Notes under the pieces: generated by a model
Databases searched by the model: none
What the model was told of the DNA's origin: nothing
What the model saw: only the letters and a program-made list of their open reading frames with translations
Assembly (NCBI RefSeq): GCF_000620625.1
Contig: NZ_JIAW01000008.1
Coordinates: forward strand, 186,001-250,000
Source: Mycobacterium sp. URHB0044
GTDB taxonomy: Bacteria; Actinomycetota; Actinomycetes; Mycobacteriales; Mycobacteriaceae
DNA length: 64,000 nt
Direction: 5' to 3'
Part shown: positions 33,786-42,220 of the stretch, one piece after another
Numbering within the stretch: the first letter of the stretch is position 1
Layout: each line of letters starts with the position of its first letter
Position numbers and translations under genes: made by a program

Positions 33786-33802
33786 AAAGCGAGGTGAGTG
33801 TC

Positions 33803-34408
33803 GTGGCACGTGGCCGACCTCGCGGTTTCGACCGGGACGCCGCGCTGCGTCGGGCCATGGAGGTGTTCTGGAAATCGGGCTACGAGGGCACGTCGATCAG
33901 TGATCTGACCGCAGCGATGGGCATCAACTCGCCCAGCTTGTACGCCGCCTTCGGTTGCAAGGAGCAGTTGTTTCGCGAAGCCGTCGCCCTCTACACCGAG
34001 ACCGAAGGCGCCTCCGCGGCCGTGGCACTGCGCGAGCTACCCACGGCGCGGGAATCGATCGCCGAGGTGCTGCGCAACCATGCGACGGAGTTCACCGAGT
34101 CCGACAAACCGCACGGGTGCATGATCGTCCTCACCGCGATCACGTCCACGGATCGCAGCGAGGCAGTGCGCGATCATCTCGCCGAACGGCGGACCGCCAC
34201 CGAAAACGACTTCCTGGCGCGCATCGAGCGCGGCATCGCCGACGGAGACGTCCCCGCTGGCGTCGACGCCGCGAAGATCGCCGCGTTCTACAACGCGGTG
34301 AACCAGGGCATGGCCATCCAGGCCCGCGACGGCTCCGACCGGGAAAAGCTGTCTGCGGTCGCCGAAGCCGCCATCGCCGCGTGGAGCGCGCTGGTCGACA
34401 CGCCTTAA
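33803..34408 (+). CDS. TetR family regulator
   Basis: This 201-residue protein has a TetR helix-turn-helix at about 8-52 ('RGFDRDAALRRAMEVFWKSGYEGTSISDLTAAMGINSPSLYAAF' region) and a C-terminal domain with 'PHGCMIVLTAI', typical of the AcrR-like subgroup that controls a neighbouring SDR. The frame is open upstream to 33584, through the divergent SDR start. GTG 33803 is chosen since GAGGTGA (33791-33797) lies before it; GTG 33794 is an alternative. Its TAA interlocks with the stop of convergent gatB (34405-34408). Confidence 0.87.
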   Translation: MARGRPRGFDRDAALRRAMEVFWKSGYEGTSISDLTAAMGINSPSLYAAFGCKEQLFREAVALYTETEGASAAVALRELPTARESIAEVLRNHATEFTESDKPHGCMIVLTAITSTDRSEAVRDHLAERRTATENDFLARIERGIADGDVPAGVDAAKIAAFYNAVNQGMAIQARDGSDREKLSAVAEAAIAAWSALVDTP

Positions 34409-35907
34409 GTGCAGGCAGCCAATACGAGCTCGCGCACCTGTGCGGCGTCGGCCTGTCCCTTGGTGGCCTTCATGACGGCGCCGACGATCGCGCCCGCCGC
34501 CTGGACCTTTCCGCCGCGGATCTTCTCCGCCACATCGGGATTGGCGGCCAGCGCCTCGGCGACGGCAGCCTGGATCACCGAGTCGTCGCGCACGACCGCC
34601 AGCCCGCGGTCGGTCATCACCTGTTCGGGCTCACCCTCACCGGCCAGCACGCCCTCGATCACCTGACGGGCCAACTTGTTCGACAACGAGCCACCGTCGA
34701 CCAACTTCACCACCGCGGCCACCTGTGCGGGCGTGATGGCCAGCGCGTCGAGTTCGATACCCGCCTCGTTGGCCTTCTGCACCAGGAAGTTGCCCCACCA
34801 TGCGCGCGCCGATTCACTGGACGCGCCGTGCTCGACGGTCGCGGCCACCAGATCGATGGCACCGTTGTTGACCAGATCGCGCATCACCTCGTCGGAGATG
34901 CCCCAGTCGTCCTGAATTCGCTTGCGCTGCAACCACGGCAGCTCCGGAATCGTCTTGCGCAGCTCCTCGACGAGCTCCGCGCTGGGCGCCACCGGCTCGA
35001 GGTCCGGCTCTGGGAAGTACCGGTAGTCCTGCGCGGTTTCCTTGCTGCGGCCTGCCGTGGTGTAGCCGTCCTCGTGGAAGTGCCGCGTCTCCTGGATGAC
35101 TCGCCCGCCCGCTTCCAAAACCGCTGCCTGACGGCGCATCTCGTAGCGCACGGCCACCTCGACGCTCTTGAGCGAGTTGACGTTCTTGGTCTCGGTACGG
35201 GTGCCAAATTCGCTGGCGCCGATCAGCTTGAGGCTGACGTTGGAGTCACACCGCATCGAGCCCTGGTCCATCCGCACGTCCGAAACGCCCAACGCGCGCA
35301 ATAGACCTCGCAAGGCGGTCACATACGCGCGGGCGATCTGGGGTGCCCGCTCCCCCGCACCCTCGATGGGCTTGGTGACGATCTCCACCAGGGGCACACC
35401 GGCCCGGTTGTAGTCCAGCAGCGACGTCGTCGCGCCCTCGATGCGGCCGGTGTCGCTACCCAGGTGGGTCAGCTTTCCGGTGTCCTCCTCCATGTGCGCG
35501 CGCTCGATCTCGACGCGCCAGGTGGTGCCGTCGTCCAGCGGAACGTCCAGGTAGCCGTTGACGGCGATCGGCTCGTCGTACTGGCTGATCTGATAGTTCT
35601 TCGGCTGATCGGGATAGAAGTAGTTCTTCCTGGCGAACCGGCCCCACGGCGCGATGTCGCAGTTCAGCGCGAGGCCGATGCGGATGGCCGACTCGACGGC
35701 GACGGCATTGACCACCGGCAGCGAGCCGGGCAGCCCCAGGCACACCGGACACACCTGGGTGTTGGGCTCGGCGCCGAACTTGTTGGCGCAACCACAGAAC
35801 ATCTTGGTCGCGGTCGACAACTCGACGTGAACTTCCATGCCCATCACGGGCTCGTATCGCGAGATGACCTCGTCGTACTCGAGAAGTTCGGCGGCGGTGA
35901 CAGTCAT
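34405..35907 (-). CDS. gatB: Aspartyl/glutamyl-tRNA(Asn/Gln) amidotransferase subunit B
   Basis: GatB binds the mischarged tRNA and activates the Glu or Asp carboxylate with ATP; GatA supplies ammonia. The 500-residue protein has 'GMEVHVEL', the zinc-binding cysteines in 'FCGCANKFG...VCPVCLG', the 'YNRAGVPLVEIVT' region, and the C-terminal helical/YqeY-like tail domain ending 'GQADAAQVRELVLAACT'. ATG 35907 lies 6 nt after TAGGAT (35914-35919) with no Shine-Dalgarno, so gatB probably has its own leaderless promoter despite following gatC-gatA-pfkA on the same strand, with a 110-bp gap after pfkA. Confidence 0.95.
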   Translation of the reverse strand: MTVTAAELLEYDEVISRYEPVMGMEVHVELSTATKMFCGCANKFGAEPNTQVCPVCLGLPGSLPVVNAVAVESAIRIGLALNCDIAPWGRFARKNYFYPDQPKNYQISQYDEPIAVNGYLDVPLDDGTTWRVEIERAHMEEDTGKLTHLGSDTGRIEGATTSLLDYNRAGVPLVEIVTKPIEGAGERAPQIARAYVTALRGLLRALGVSDVRMDQGSMRCDSNVSLKLIGASEFGTRTETKNVNSLKSVEVAVRYEMRRQAAVLEAGGRVIQETRHFHEDGYTTAGRSKETAQDYRYFPEPDLEPVAPSAELVEELRKTIPELPWLQRKRIQDDWGISDEVMRDLVNNGAIDLVAATVEHGASSESARAWWGNFLVQKANEAGIELDALAITPAQVAAVVKLVDGGSLSNKLARQVIEGVLAGEGEPEQVMTDRGLAVVRDDSVIQAAVAEALAANPDVAEKIRGGKVQAAGAIVGAVMKATKGQADAAQVRELVLAACT

Positions 35908-36017
35908 GGCTCAATCCTAGTTAGTCGCATCCGCCCACTCGCCGACACTGCTGTCAGATCGCATCCGACGCCGATTTCGCGATCTCCCAGCAGGCTCGGT
36001 GGCCGGGCGCAGGAAGG

Positions 36018-37049
36018 TCAGCCGAAGAACTCGGCGGCGTCGTCGTAACGGGTCTGCGGCACCAGCTTGAGCTGGCGCACCGCGTCGGCCAGCGGAACCC
36101 GCCCGATGTCCTGACCGCGCAGCGACACCATCATCCCGTACTCACCGGAGTGCGCGGCGTCGGCGGCGTTGACCCCGAACCGGGTCGCCAGCACGCGGTC
36201 GTACGCCGTCGGCGTGCCGCCGCGCTGCACGTGCCCAAGCACGGTGGTGCGCACTTCCTTCTTGATCCGCTTCTCGATCTCGACGGCCAGCTGCTGCGCC
36301 ACGCCGGTGAAGCGCTGGTGGCCGAACTCGTCGATGCCGCCGTCGCGCAGCTGCATCGAGCCCTCCGCGGGCTTCGCGCCCTCCGCGACGACGCAGATGA
36401 AGTGGGAATCACCCCGGATGAAGCGCTGCTTGACCAGCCGACAGACCTCTTCGACGTCGAACGGCTGCTCGGGGATCAACGTCATGTGCGCGCCGGATGC
36501 CATGCCTGCGCCGAGAGCGATCCAGCCCGCGTGGCGGCCCATCACCTCGACGAGCATCACCCGCTGATGCGATTCCGCGGTGCTGTGCAACCGGTCGATG
36601 GCGTCGGTCGCCACCTGCAGGGCGGTGTCGTGGCCGAACGTGACGTCCGTGCAGTCGATGTCGTTGTCGATGGTCTTGGGCACCCCGACCACCGGCACGT
36701 TCTCCTCCGACAGCCAGTGCGCCGCGGTGAGCGTGCCTTCGCCGCCGATCGGGATCAGCACGTCGATCCCGTTGTCGTCCAGCGTCTGCTTGATCTGGTC
36801 GAGCCCGGCGCGCAGCTTGTCGGGGTTCACCCGCGCGGTGCCGAGGATCGTTCCGCCCTTGCCGAGCAACCGGTCGTTGCGGTCGTCGTTGGCCAGCTGG
36901 ATGCGGCGGTCCTCCAACAGGCCGCGCCAGCCGTCCAGGAAGCCGACCACCGACGACCCATACCGCGCGTCGCAGGTACGCACCACGGCACGAATGACCG
37001 CGTTCAGGCCGGGACAGTCGCCGCCTCCGGTCAGGACTCCGATGCGCAT
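36018..37049 (-). CDS. pfkA: 6-phosphofructokinase
   Basis: PfkA phosphorylates fructose 6-phosphate in glycolysis. The 343-residue protein has 'LTGGGDCPGLNA' at the N-terminus, 'IGGEGTLTAA' and 'PKTIDNDI' at the active site, and 'MGRHAGWIA'. In E. coli numbering it has Gly104, which favours ATP over pyrophosphate, but Lys124, usual in PPi-dependent enzymes. This mixed pattern is known in actinobacterial ATP-dependent enzymes. The ATG at 37049 begins 'MRIGVLTGGGDCPG'. The gene lies 39 bp after gatA, an arrangement shared with M. tuberculosis (Rv3010c). Confidence 0.95.
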   Translation of the reverse strand: MRIGVLTGGGDCPGLNAVIRAVVRTCDARYGSSVVGFLDGWRGLLEDRRIQLANDDRNDRLLGKGGTILGTARVNPDKLRAGLDQIKQTLDDNGIDVLIPIGGEGTLTAAHWLSEENVPVVGVPKTIDNDIDCTDVTFGHDTALQVATDAIDRLHSTAESHQRVMLVEVMGRHAGWIALGAGMASGAHMTLIPEQPFDVEEVCRLVKQRFIRGDSHFICVVAEGAKPAEGSMQLRDGGIDEFGHQRFTGVAQQLAVEIEKRIKKEVRTTVLGHVQRGGTPTAYDRVLATRFGVNAADAAHSGEYGMMVSLRGQDIGRVPLADAVRQLKLVPQTRYDDAAEFFG

Positions 37050-37088
37050 GTCTTTATCTTGCCCGTTGCGGGCGCACGGGGCAGCCCA

Positions 37089-38582
37089 TCAGATCGCCGA
37101 CCGCAGCGGGCCGCGGGCAGCCTCGTAGGCAGCGCCCACGCGGTAGAGCCTGTCGTCGGCCAGCGCGGGCGCCATGATCTGCAGGCCCACCGGCAGGTCG
37201 TCGTCCGGGGAGAGCCCCGACGGCACCGACATCCCGCAGTGCCCCGCGAGGTTCAGCGGCAACGTGCACAGGTCGAACAGGTACATCGCGAGCGGGTCGT
37301 CGACCTTCTCCCCCAGCGCGAACGCCGTCGTCGGCGTCGCGGGTGACACCAGGACGTCCACCTTCTCGTACGCCGCGGCCAGGTCGCGGGCGATCAGCGT
37401 ACGTACCTTCTGGGCCTGGTTGTAGTACGCGTCGTAATAGCCTGCCGACAACGCGTAGGTGCCAATCATGATGCGGCGCTTGACTTCCGGGCCGAAACCG
37501 GCAGCGCGGGTCAGCGCCATCACCTCTTCGGCGCTGTGCGTACCGTCATCACCGACGCGCAGGCCGAAGCGCATCGCGTCGAAGCGCGCCAGGTTGCTCG
37601 ACACCTCAGACGGCAAGATCAGGTAGTAGGCCGCCATCGAGTAGTCGAAGTGCGGACAGTCGACCTCGGTGACCTCCGCGCCCAACGCAGTGAGCTGATC
37701 CACGGCGGCGTTGAACGACGACAGCACGCCCGGCTGGTAGCCCTCGCCACTGCGCAGCTGCTTGACCACGCCGATCCGGACTCCCTTGAGATCGCCTGTC
37801 GCGCCCGCCCGTGCGGCGCCGACGACATCGGGCACCGCGGCCTCCACCGACGTGGAGTCCCGCGGATCGTGGCCGGCGACGACCTGGTGCAGCAGCGCGG
37901 TGTCGAGCACGGTGCGCGCGCACGGTCCGCCCTGGTCCAGCGACGATGCGCACGCGATCAGCCCGTACCGCGACACGGTGCCGTAGGTGGGTTTGACGCC
38001 GACGGTCGCGGTCAGCGCGGCAGGCTGACGAATCGACCCGCCGGTATCCGAGCCCATCGCGAGCGGCGCCTGGAACGCGGCCAGCGCCGCGGCACTGCCA
38101 CCTCCGGAACCACCGGGGACGCGGTCGACGTTCCACGGGTTGCGCGTCGGGCCGTACGCGGAGTTCTCCGTCGAGGAGCCCATCGCGAACTCGTCCATGT
38201 TGGTCTTGCCGAGGATCGGGATGCCCGCCGCCCGCAGCCGTGCCGTGACCGTGGCGTCGTACGGTGCGCGCCAGCCCTCGAGGATCTTCGACCCGCACGT
38301 GGTCGGCATGTCGGTGGCGGTGTATACGTCCTTGAGCGCCAACGGAACCCCGGCCAGCGGTGACGGCAGCGCGTCACCGGCAGCCACCGCCGCGTCGACC
38401 GTGGCCGCCGCAGCCAACGCCTCGTCGGCAGCCACGTGCAGGAACGCGTGATAGCGCTCGTCGGTGGCGGCGATCTGATCCAGGTGGGCCTGAGTGACCT
38501 CCTTCGAGGACACCTCCTTGGCGGCGATCTTGGTGCCGAGCGTTGCCGCGTCCAGACGGATCAACTCGCTGTTCGTGCTCAT
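37089..38582 (-). CDS. gatA: Aspartyl/glutamyl-tRNA(Asn/Gln) amidotransferase subunit A
   Basis: GatA is the amidase that releases ammonia from glutamine for GatB. The 497-residue protein has the amidase-signature triad Lys84 ('LALKD'), Ser159 ('PGGSGGGS') and Ser183 ('SDTGGSIRQPA'). The spacing (75 and 24 residues) is that of characterised GatA enzymes. ATG 38582 overlaps the gatC stop as ATGA; the longer open frame to 39083 runs antisense through the next promoter and is rejected. Operon gatC-gatA-pfkA. Confidence 0.96.
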   Translation of the reverse strand: MSTNSELIRLDAATLGTKIAAKEVSSKEVTQAHLDQIAATDERYHAFLHVAADEALAAAATVDAAVAAGDALPSPLAGVPLALKDVYTATDMPTTCGSKILEGWRAPYDATVTARLRAAGIPILGKTNMDEFAMGSSTENSAYGPTRNPWNVDRVPGGSGGGSAAALAAFQAPLAMGSDTGGSIRQPAALTATVGVKPTYGTVSRYGLIACASSLDQGGPCARTVLDTALLHQVVAGHDPRDSTSVEAAVPDVVGAARAGATGDLKGVRIGVVKQLRSGEGYQPGVLSSFNAAVDQLTALGAEVTEVDCPHFDYSMAAYYLILPSEVSSNLARFDAMRFGLRVGDDGTHSAEEVMALTRAAGFGPEVKRRIMIGTYALSAGYYDAYYNQAQKVRTLIARDLAAAYEKVDVLVSPATPTTAFALGEKVDDPLAMYLFDLCTLPLNLAGHCGMSVPSGLSPDDDLPVGLQIMAPALADDRLYRVGAAYEAARGPLRSAI

Positions 38583-38878
38583 TCGGCCTCCCCCAAAATG
38601 CGTGGGACGCCGAACCGGCCGTCGACCACCTTGGGCGCGGCGGCGAGCGCCTGCTCCTGGGTCAGGCAGGGCTGGACGACGTCGGGCCTGGTGACGTTGA
38701 GGTCCTTGAGTGGGTTGCCCGTGGGCTCGACGTTGGTCACGTCGACCGCCTGGATCTGACCGACGTAAGCCAGGATGGCGTCCAGCTGGCCGGCGAAGCC
38801 GTCCAACTCGTCGTCGGTCAGGGCAAGCCGGGCCAGACGCGCCAGGTGGGCGACATCGTCCTTGGAGATCTGCGACAC
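38579..38878 (-). CDS. gatC: Aspartyl/glutamyl-tRNA(Asn/Gln) amidotransferase subunit C
   Basis: GatC is the small subunit that stabilises GatA and joins it to GatB. The 99-residue protein has 'DDVAHLARLARLALTDDEL' and 'NPLKDLNVTRPDVV', then the C-terminal 'APKVVDGRFGVPRIL' that inserts between GatA and GatB. A TTG at 38887 opens the frame, but GTG 38878 ('VSQISKDDV') equals the family start, and TAGGCT (38887-38892) lies 8 nt before it. First gene of gatC-gatA-pfkA; divergent from the ACT-protein gene. Confidence 0.94.
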   Translation of the reverse strand: MSQISKDDVAHLARLARLALTDDELDGFAGQLDAILAYVGQIQAVDVTNVEPTGNPLKDLNVTRPDVVQPCLTQEQALAAAPKVVDGRFGVPRILGEAE

Positions 38879-38991
38879 GACGAACAAGCCTAGTCAGCCG
38901 CGCTGCGGCGACTCCGCCGGAGTGCTTTCCTGCGGCCAAGGACCATTTCCCGAGTCGCTGCGCTCCCACCCTCCGTGAAACAGTGTTGCCC

Positions 38992-39651
38992 GTGCCTTCG
39001 TATCTGCTGCGGGTCCAGCTCGAGGACCGACCAGGCAGCCTCGGCTCGCTCGCCGTGGCGCTGGGGTCGGTCGGAGCCGACATCCTGTCGCTCGACGTCG
39101 TCGAGCGGGCCGCGGGTTACGCCGTCGACGATCTGGTCGTCGACCTGCCACCCGGCGCGATGCCGGACATGCTGATCACCGCAGCCGAGAAGCTCAACGG
39201 CGTCTACGTCGACAGCATCCGGCCGCACACCGGCCTGCTCGAGGCGCACCGCGAGCTGGAGTTGATCGACCACATCGCCGCCGCACCGACGAAGCTGCAG
39301 AAGCTGCAGGTGCTCGCCGACGAGGCGCCCAAGGTGCTGCGGGTCGGTTGGTGCATGGTCGTCAGGCTGACCGAGTCGGGGCTGGAACGCGTCGTCGGTA
39401 GCCGCGGCGCACCGGAGACCGAAACCGATTCGGCGCCATGGCTACCGCTCGAGCACGCCGAGGCGCTGGACGGTTCGGCGGACTGGGTACCGCAGGTGTG
39501 GCGCGACATGGACAGCACGCTGGCCGCCGCACCGCTGGGCGATCACCACACCGCGGTCATGCTCGGCCGGCCGGGCGGACCGTTGTTCCGGCCGTCGGAG
39601 GTGGCCAGGCTGGGTTACCTCGCCGGGATCGTCGCGACGATCATTCGCTGA
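38992..39651 (+). CDS. ACT-domain protein
   Basis: This 219-residue protein has an N-terminal ACT domain ('SYLLRVQLEDRPGSLGSLAVALGSVGADILSLDVVE' region), a ligand-binding fold usual in amino-acid sensing, and a C-terminal part with GAF-like character ending 'RPSEVARLGYLAGIVATIIR'. It corresponds to Rv3013. The ligand and role are unknown. GTG 38992 is the start: the frame open from 38710 is antisense to gatC and unrelated to homologues. The 3' end overlaps the convergent ligA end by 11 bp. Confidence 0.83.
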   Translation: MPSYLLRVQLEDRPGSLGSLAVALGSVGADILSLDVVERAAGYAVDDLVVDLPPGAMPDMLITAAEKLNGVYVDSIRPHTGLLEAHRELELIDHIAAAPTKLQKLQVLADEAPKVLRVGWCMVVRLTESGLERVVGSRGAPETETDSAPWLPLEHAEALDGSADWVPQVWRDMDSTLAAAPLGDHHTAVMLGRPGGPLFRPSEVARLGYLAGIVATIIR

Positions 39652-41716
39652 CGTCCGGGCCGTCCTCCAACAGCCGGCGGAACCCGTCCTCGTCGAGCAC
39701 CGGGACGCCGAGTTCGATCGCCTTGTCGTACTTGGACCCCGGTGCATCGCCCGCGACGACGTAGGCGGTCTTCTTGGACACCGAGCCGGCAGCCTTGCCG
39801 CCCCGCGCGAGGATGGCCTCCTTGGCCTCATCGCGGGAGAAACCGGTCAGTGACCCGGTGACGACGATCGACATGCCCTCCAGCGTGCGTTCGATGCTCG
39901 CGTCGCGCTCGTCGGCCATGCGCACCCCCGCCGCGCGCCACTTGTCGACGATCGCGCGGTGCCAGTCGACCGTGAACCACTCGACGACCGCCGCGGCGAT
40001 GGTGGGCCCAACGCCCTCCACGGCGGCCAACTGCTCCTCCGATGCGGCCTCGATCGCCTCGAGACTGCCGAACTCTCCTGCCAGCGCGCGCGCCGCGGTG
40101 GGCCCGACGTGGCGGATGGACAACGCCACCAGCACTCGCCACAACGCCTGCTGCTTGGCCTTGCCCAGGTTGGCCAGCAGACGCTTGCCGTTCGCGGACA
40201 GCTCGCCCTTCTGCGTCGTGAACAACGTCGTGCGAAGCAGGTCCTCCTCGGTGAGCGTGAACAGGTCGCCCTCGTCGGTGATGACGCCGGCTTGCAGTAG
40301 CGCGGTGCCTGCCTCGTAGCCCAGCCCCTCGATGTCGAAGGCGCCCCGGCCGGCGACGTGGAACACCCGCTCCCGCAGCTGCGCCGGGCAGCTCCGTGAG
40401 TTCGGGCAGCGGATGTCGGCGTCGCCCTCCTTGGCCGGCGCCAGCGTGGTGCCGCACTCGGGACACGCTGTCGGCATGACGAATTCGCGTTCGGACCCGT
40501 CGCGCAGGTCGACGACCGGGCCGAGCACCTCGGGGATGACGTCGCCGGCCTTGCGGATGACGACGGTGTCACCGATCAGCACACCCTTGCGCCGGACCTC
40601 GGATGCGTTGTGCAACGTCGCGAGGCCCACCGTGGAACCGGCGATCTTGACCGGCTCCATGTAGGCGAACGGGGTGACCCGCCCGGTTCGGCCGACGTTG
40701 ACCCGGATGTCGAGGAGCTTGGTGGTGGCCTCCTCCGGCGGGTACTTGTAGGCGATCGCCCACCGCGGGGCGCGCGACGTGGCCCCGAGCCTGCGCTGCA
40801 GCGCGACGTCGTCGACCTTGACCACCAGACCGTCGATCTCGTGTTCGACGTCGTGCCGGTGTTCGCCCCAGTACGTCACCCGCTCGGCCACCGCCCCGAC
40901 GCCCTTGACCCGTGTGGTGTGGTCGGACACCGGCAGTCCCCACGCCTTGAGCGCGAGGTAGGCGTCGTGCAGGCTGGCCGGCCGGAAACCCTCCATGTGG
41001 CCGAGCCCGTGGCAGATCATCCGCAGCCTGCGGCGCGCCGTCACCGCCGGATTCTTCTGCCGCAGCGACCCGGCCGCGCTGTTGCGCGGATTGGCGAACG
41101 GCGCCTTGCCCTCCGCGACGAGGCCGGCGTTGAGGTCCTCGAAGTCGGCGACCCGGAAGAACACCTCGCCGCGCACCTCGAGCACCGCGGGCACCGGGTA
41201 TTGGTCGCTGTGCGTCAAGCGCTCCGGGACGTCGTCGATGGTGCGGGCGTTGAGCGTGACGTCCTCGCCCGTGCGCCCGTCACCGCGCGTGGCGGCGCGC
41301 ACCAGCTTGCCGTCGCGGTACACCAGCGCCAGCGCGACGCCGTCGATCTTCAGCTCGCACAGGAACTCCGGATCGTCGCCGACCTCGCCGGTGAGCCGCG
41401 CCGCCCATGCCAGCAGTTCGTCCGCGGTGAACACGTTGTCCAGCGACAACATCCGTTCCAGATGGTCGGCGGAGGTGAAGTCGGTGGCGAAACCCGCACC
41501 ACCGACGAGCTGCGTCGGCGAATCGGGCGTACGCAGTTCGGGGTGCTGTTCCTCCAGCGCCGCGAGCTCGCGGAGCAGTTTGTCGAAGTCGGCGTCGGAG
41601 ATGACCGGCGCATCCTTGACGTAGTAGCGGAATTGGTGGCCCCGGACCTCGTCGGCCAGCCTCTGCCACTCACGCCGGACGTCCGGCGCGACGGGGTCGA
41701 TGTCGGGTGAGCTCAC
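39641..41716 (-). CDS. ligA: NAD+-dependent DNA ligase
   Basis: LigA seals nicks in replication and repair. The 691-residue protein has domain Ia for NAD ('FRYYVKDAPVISDADFDKL' region), the adenylated Lys123 in 'ELKIDG', the OB fold, the four-Cys zinc finger ('CPECG...CPNSRSCP'), helix-hairpin-helix repeats, and a C-terminal BRCT domain ('LEGMSIVVTGSLTGFSRDEA' region). The GTG start at 41716 lies 6 nt after TAGCCT (41723-41728) without Shine-Dalgarno, so the mRNA is probably leaderless. It faces the MmcQ/YjbR gene across a 65-bp divergent promoter. Confidence 0.97.
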   Translation of the reverse strand: MSSPDIDPVAPDVRREWQRLADEVRGHQFRYYVKDAPVISDADFDKLLRELAALEEQHPELRTPDSPTQLVGGAGFATDFTSADHLERMLSLDNVFTADELLAWAARLTGEVGDDPEFLCELKIDGVALALVYRDGKLVRAATRGDGRTGEDVTLNARTIDDVPERLTHSDQYPVPAVLEVRGEVFFRVADFEDLNAGLVAEGKAPFANPRNSAAGSLRQKNPAVTARRRLRMICHGLGHMEGFRPASLHDAYLALKAWGLPVSDHTTRVKGVGAVAERVTYWGEHRHDVEHEIDGLVVKVDDVALQRRLGATSRAPRWAIAYKYPPEEATTKLLDIRVNVGRTGRVTPFAYMEPVKIAGSTVGLATLHNASEVRRKGVLIGDTVVIRKAGDVIPEVLGPVVDLRDGSEREFVMPTACPECGTTLAPAKEGDADIRCPNSRSCPAQLRERVFHVAGRGAFDIEGLGYEAGTALLQAGVITDEGDLFTLTEEDLLRTTLFTTQKGELSANGKRLLANLGKAKQQALWRVLVALSIRHVGPTAARALAGEFGSLEAIEAASEEQLAAVEGVGPTIAAAVVEWFTVDWHRAIVDKWRAAGVRMADERDASIERTLEGMSIVVTGSLTGFSRDEAKEAILARGGKAAGSVSKKTAYVVAGDAPGSKYDKAIELGVPVLDEDGFRRLLEDGPDVSE

Positions 41717-41722
41717 CTTGGC

Positions 41723-41775
41723 AGGCTAACCGAGCGGGCCGACACCGCTAAGGCGTGGACACGCCGCCATACACT
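41723..41775. promoter_or_regulatory. Face-to-face leaderless promoters of ligA and the MmcQ/YjbR gene
   Basis: TAGCCT on the minus strand (41723-41728) lies 6 nt before the ligA GTG. TACACT on the plus strand (41770-41775) lies 6 nt before the GTG at 41782. Both geometries place transcription start on the start codon. A poor TTAGCG -35 for ligA lies 17 bp upstream. Confidence 0.55.
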
Positions 41776-41781
41776 GCCTGC

Positions 41782-42186
41782 GTGCCGCACCCGATCATGT
41801 TCCGCGACGACGATCTCGGCCTGGCCAAAGTGCGTCGCATCGCCCTCGGCTTTCCCGGGGCCTTCGAGAAGGTGTCGTGGGGCAGACCGGTCTTCTGCGC
41901 ACCCAAGATGTTCGTGATGTACGGCGGAAGCGCGAAGACGCCGGGACAACCCGGCGAGTACACGCCATATCCGCATTCGGTCCTGGTCAAGGTCGACGAG
42001 AGCGACCGCAAGGCGTTCGACCAAGACAGCCGGTTCTACTACCCGGCTTACATGGGACCGTCGGGCTGGCTTGGGCTGGACTTCACCGCGGCGAAGGTCG
42101 ACTGGAACGAAGTGCGCGAGCTGGTCGACGCGTCGTACCGGCTCGTCGCACCCAAGAAGCTGATCAAACAACTCGACCAAGGTTGA
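41782..42186 (+). CDS. MmcQ/YjbR family DNA-binding-like protein
   Basis: This protein of about 134 residues has the YjbR/CyaY-like alpha-beta fold: 'VRRIALGFPGAFEKVSWGRPVFCAPKMFVMY', then 'SVLVKVDESDRKAFDQDSRFYYPAYMGPSGWLGLDF' (region 60-105) and a final helix 'VRELVDASYRLVAPKKLIKQL'. The family is widespread; some members were called DNA-binding, but no firm role is known. The start is GTG 41782, 6 nt after TACACT; ATG 41797 is an alternative. It is followed after 34 bp by the acyl-CoA ligase gene on the same strand. Confidence 0.8.
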   Translation: MPHPIMFRDDDLGLAKVRRIALGFPGAFEKVSWGRPVFCAPKMFVMYGGSAKTPGQPGEYTPYPHSVLVKVDESDRKAFDQDSRFYYPAYMGPSGWLGLDFTAAKVDWNEVRELVDASYRLVAPKKLIKQLDQG

Positions 42187-42220
42187 CCCCCGACCGGCGA
42201 CGCATGGTTCGATCGGGCCC

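Noticed and set aside
37067..37085. GCCCG/CGGGC hairpin just upstream of pfkA as a regulatory element
   Set aside because: Five base pairs in GC-rich sequence, with no supporting feature.
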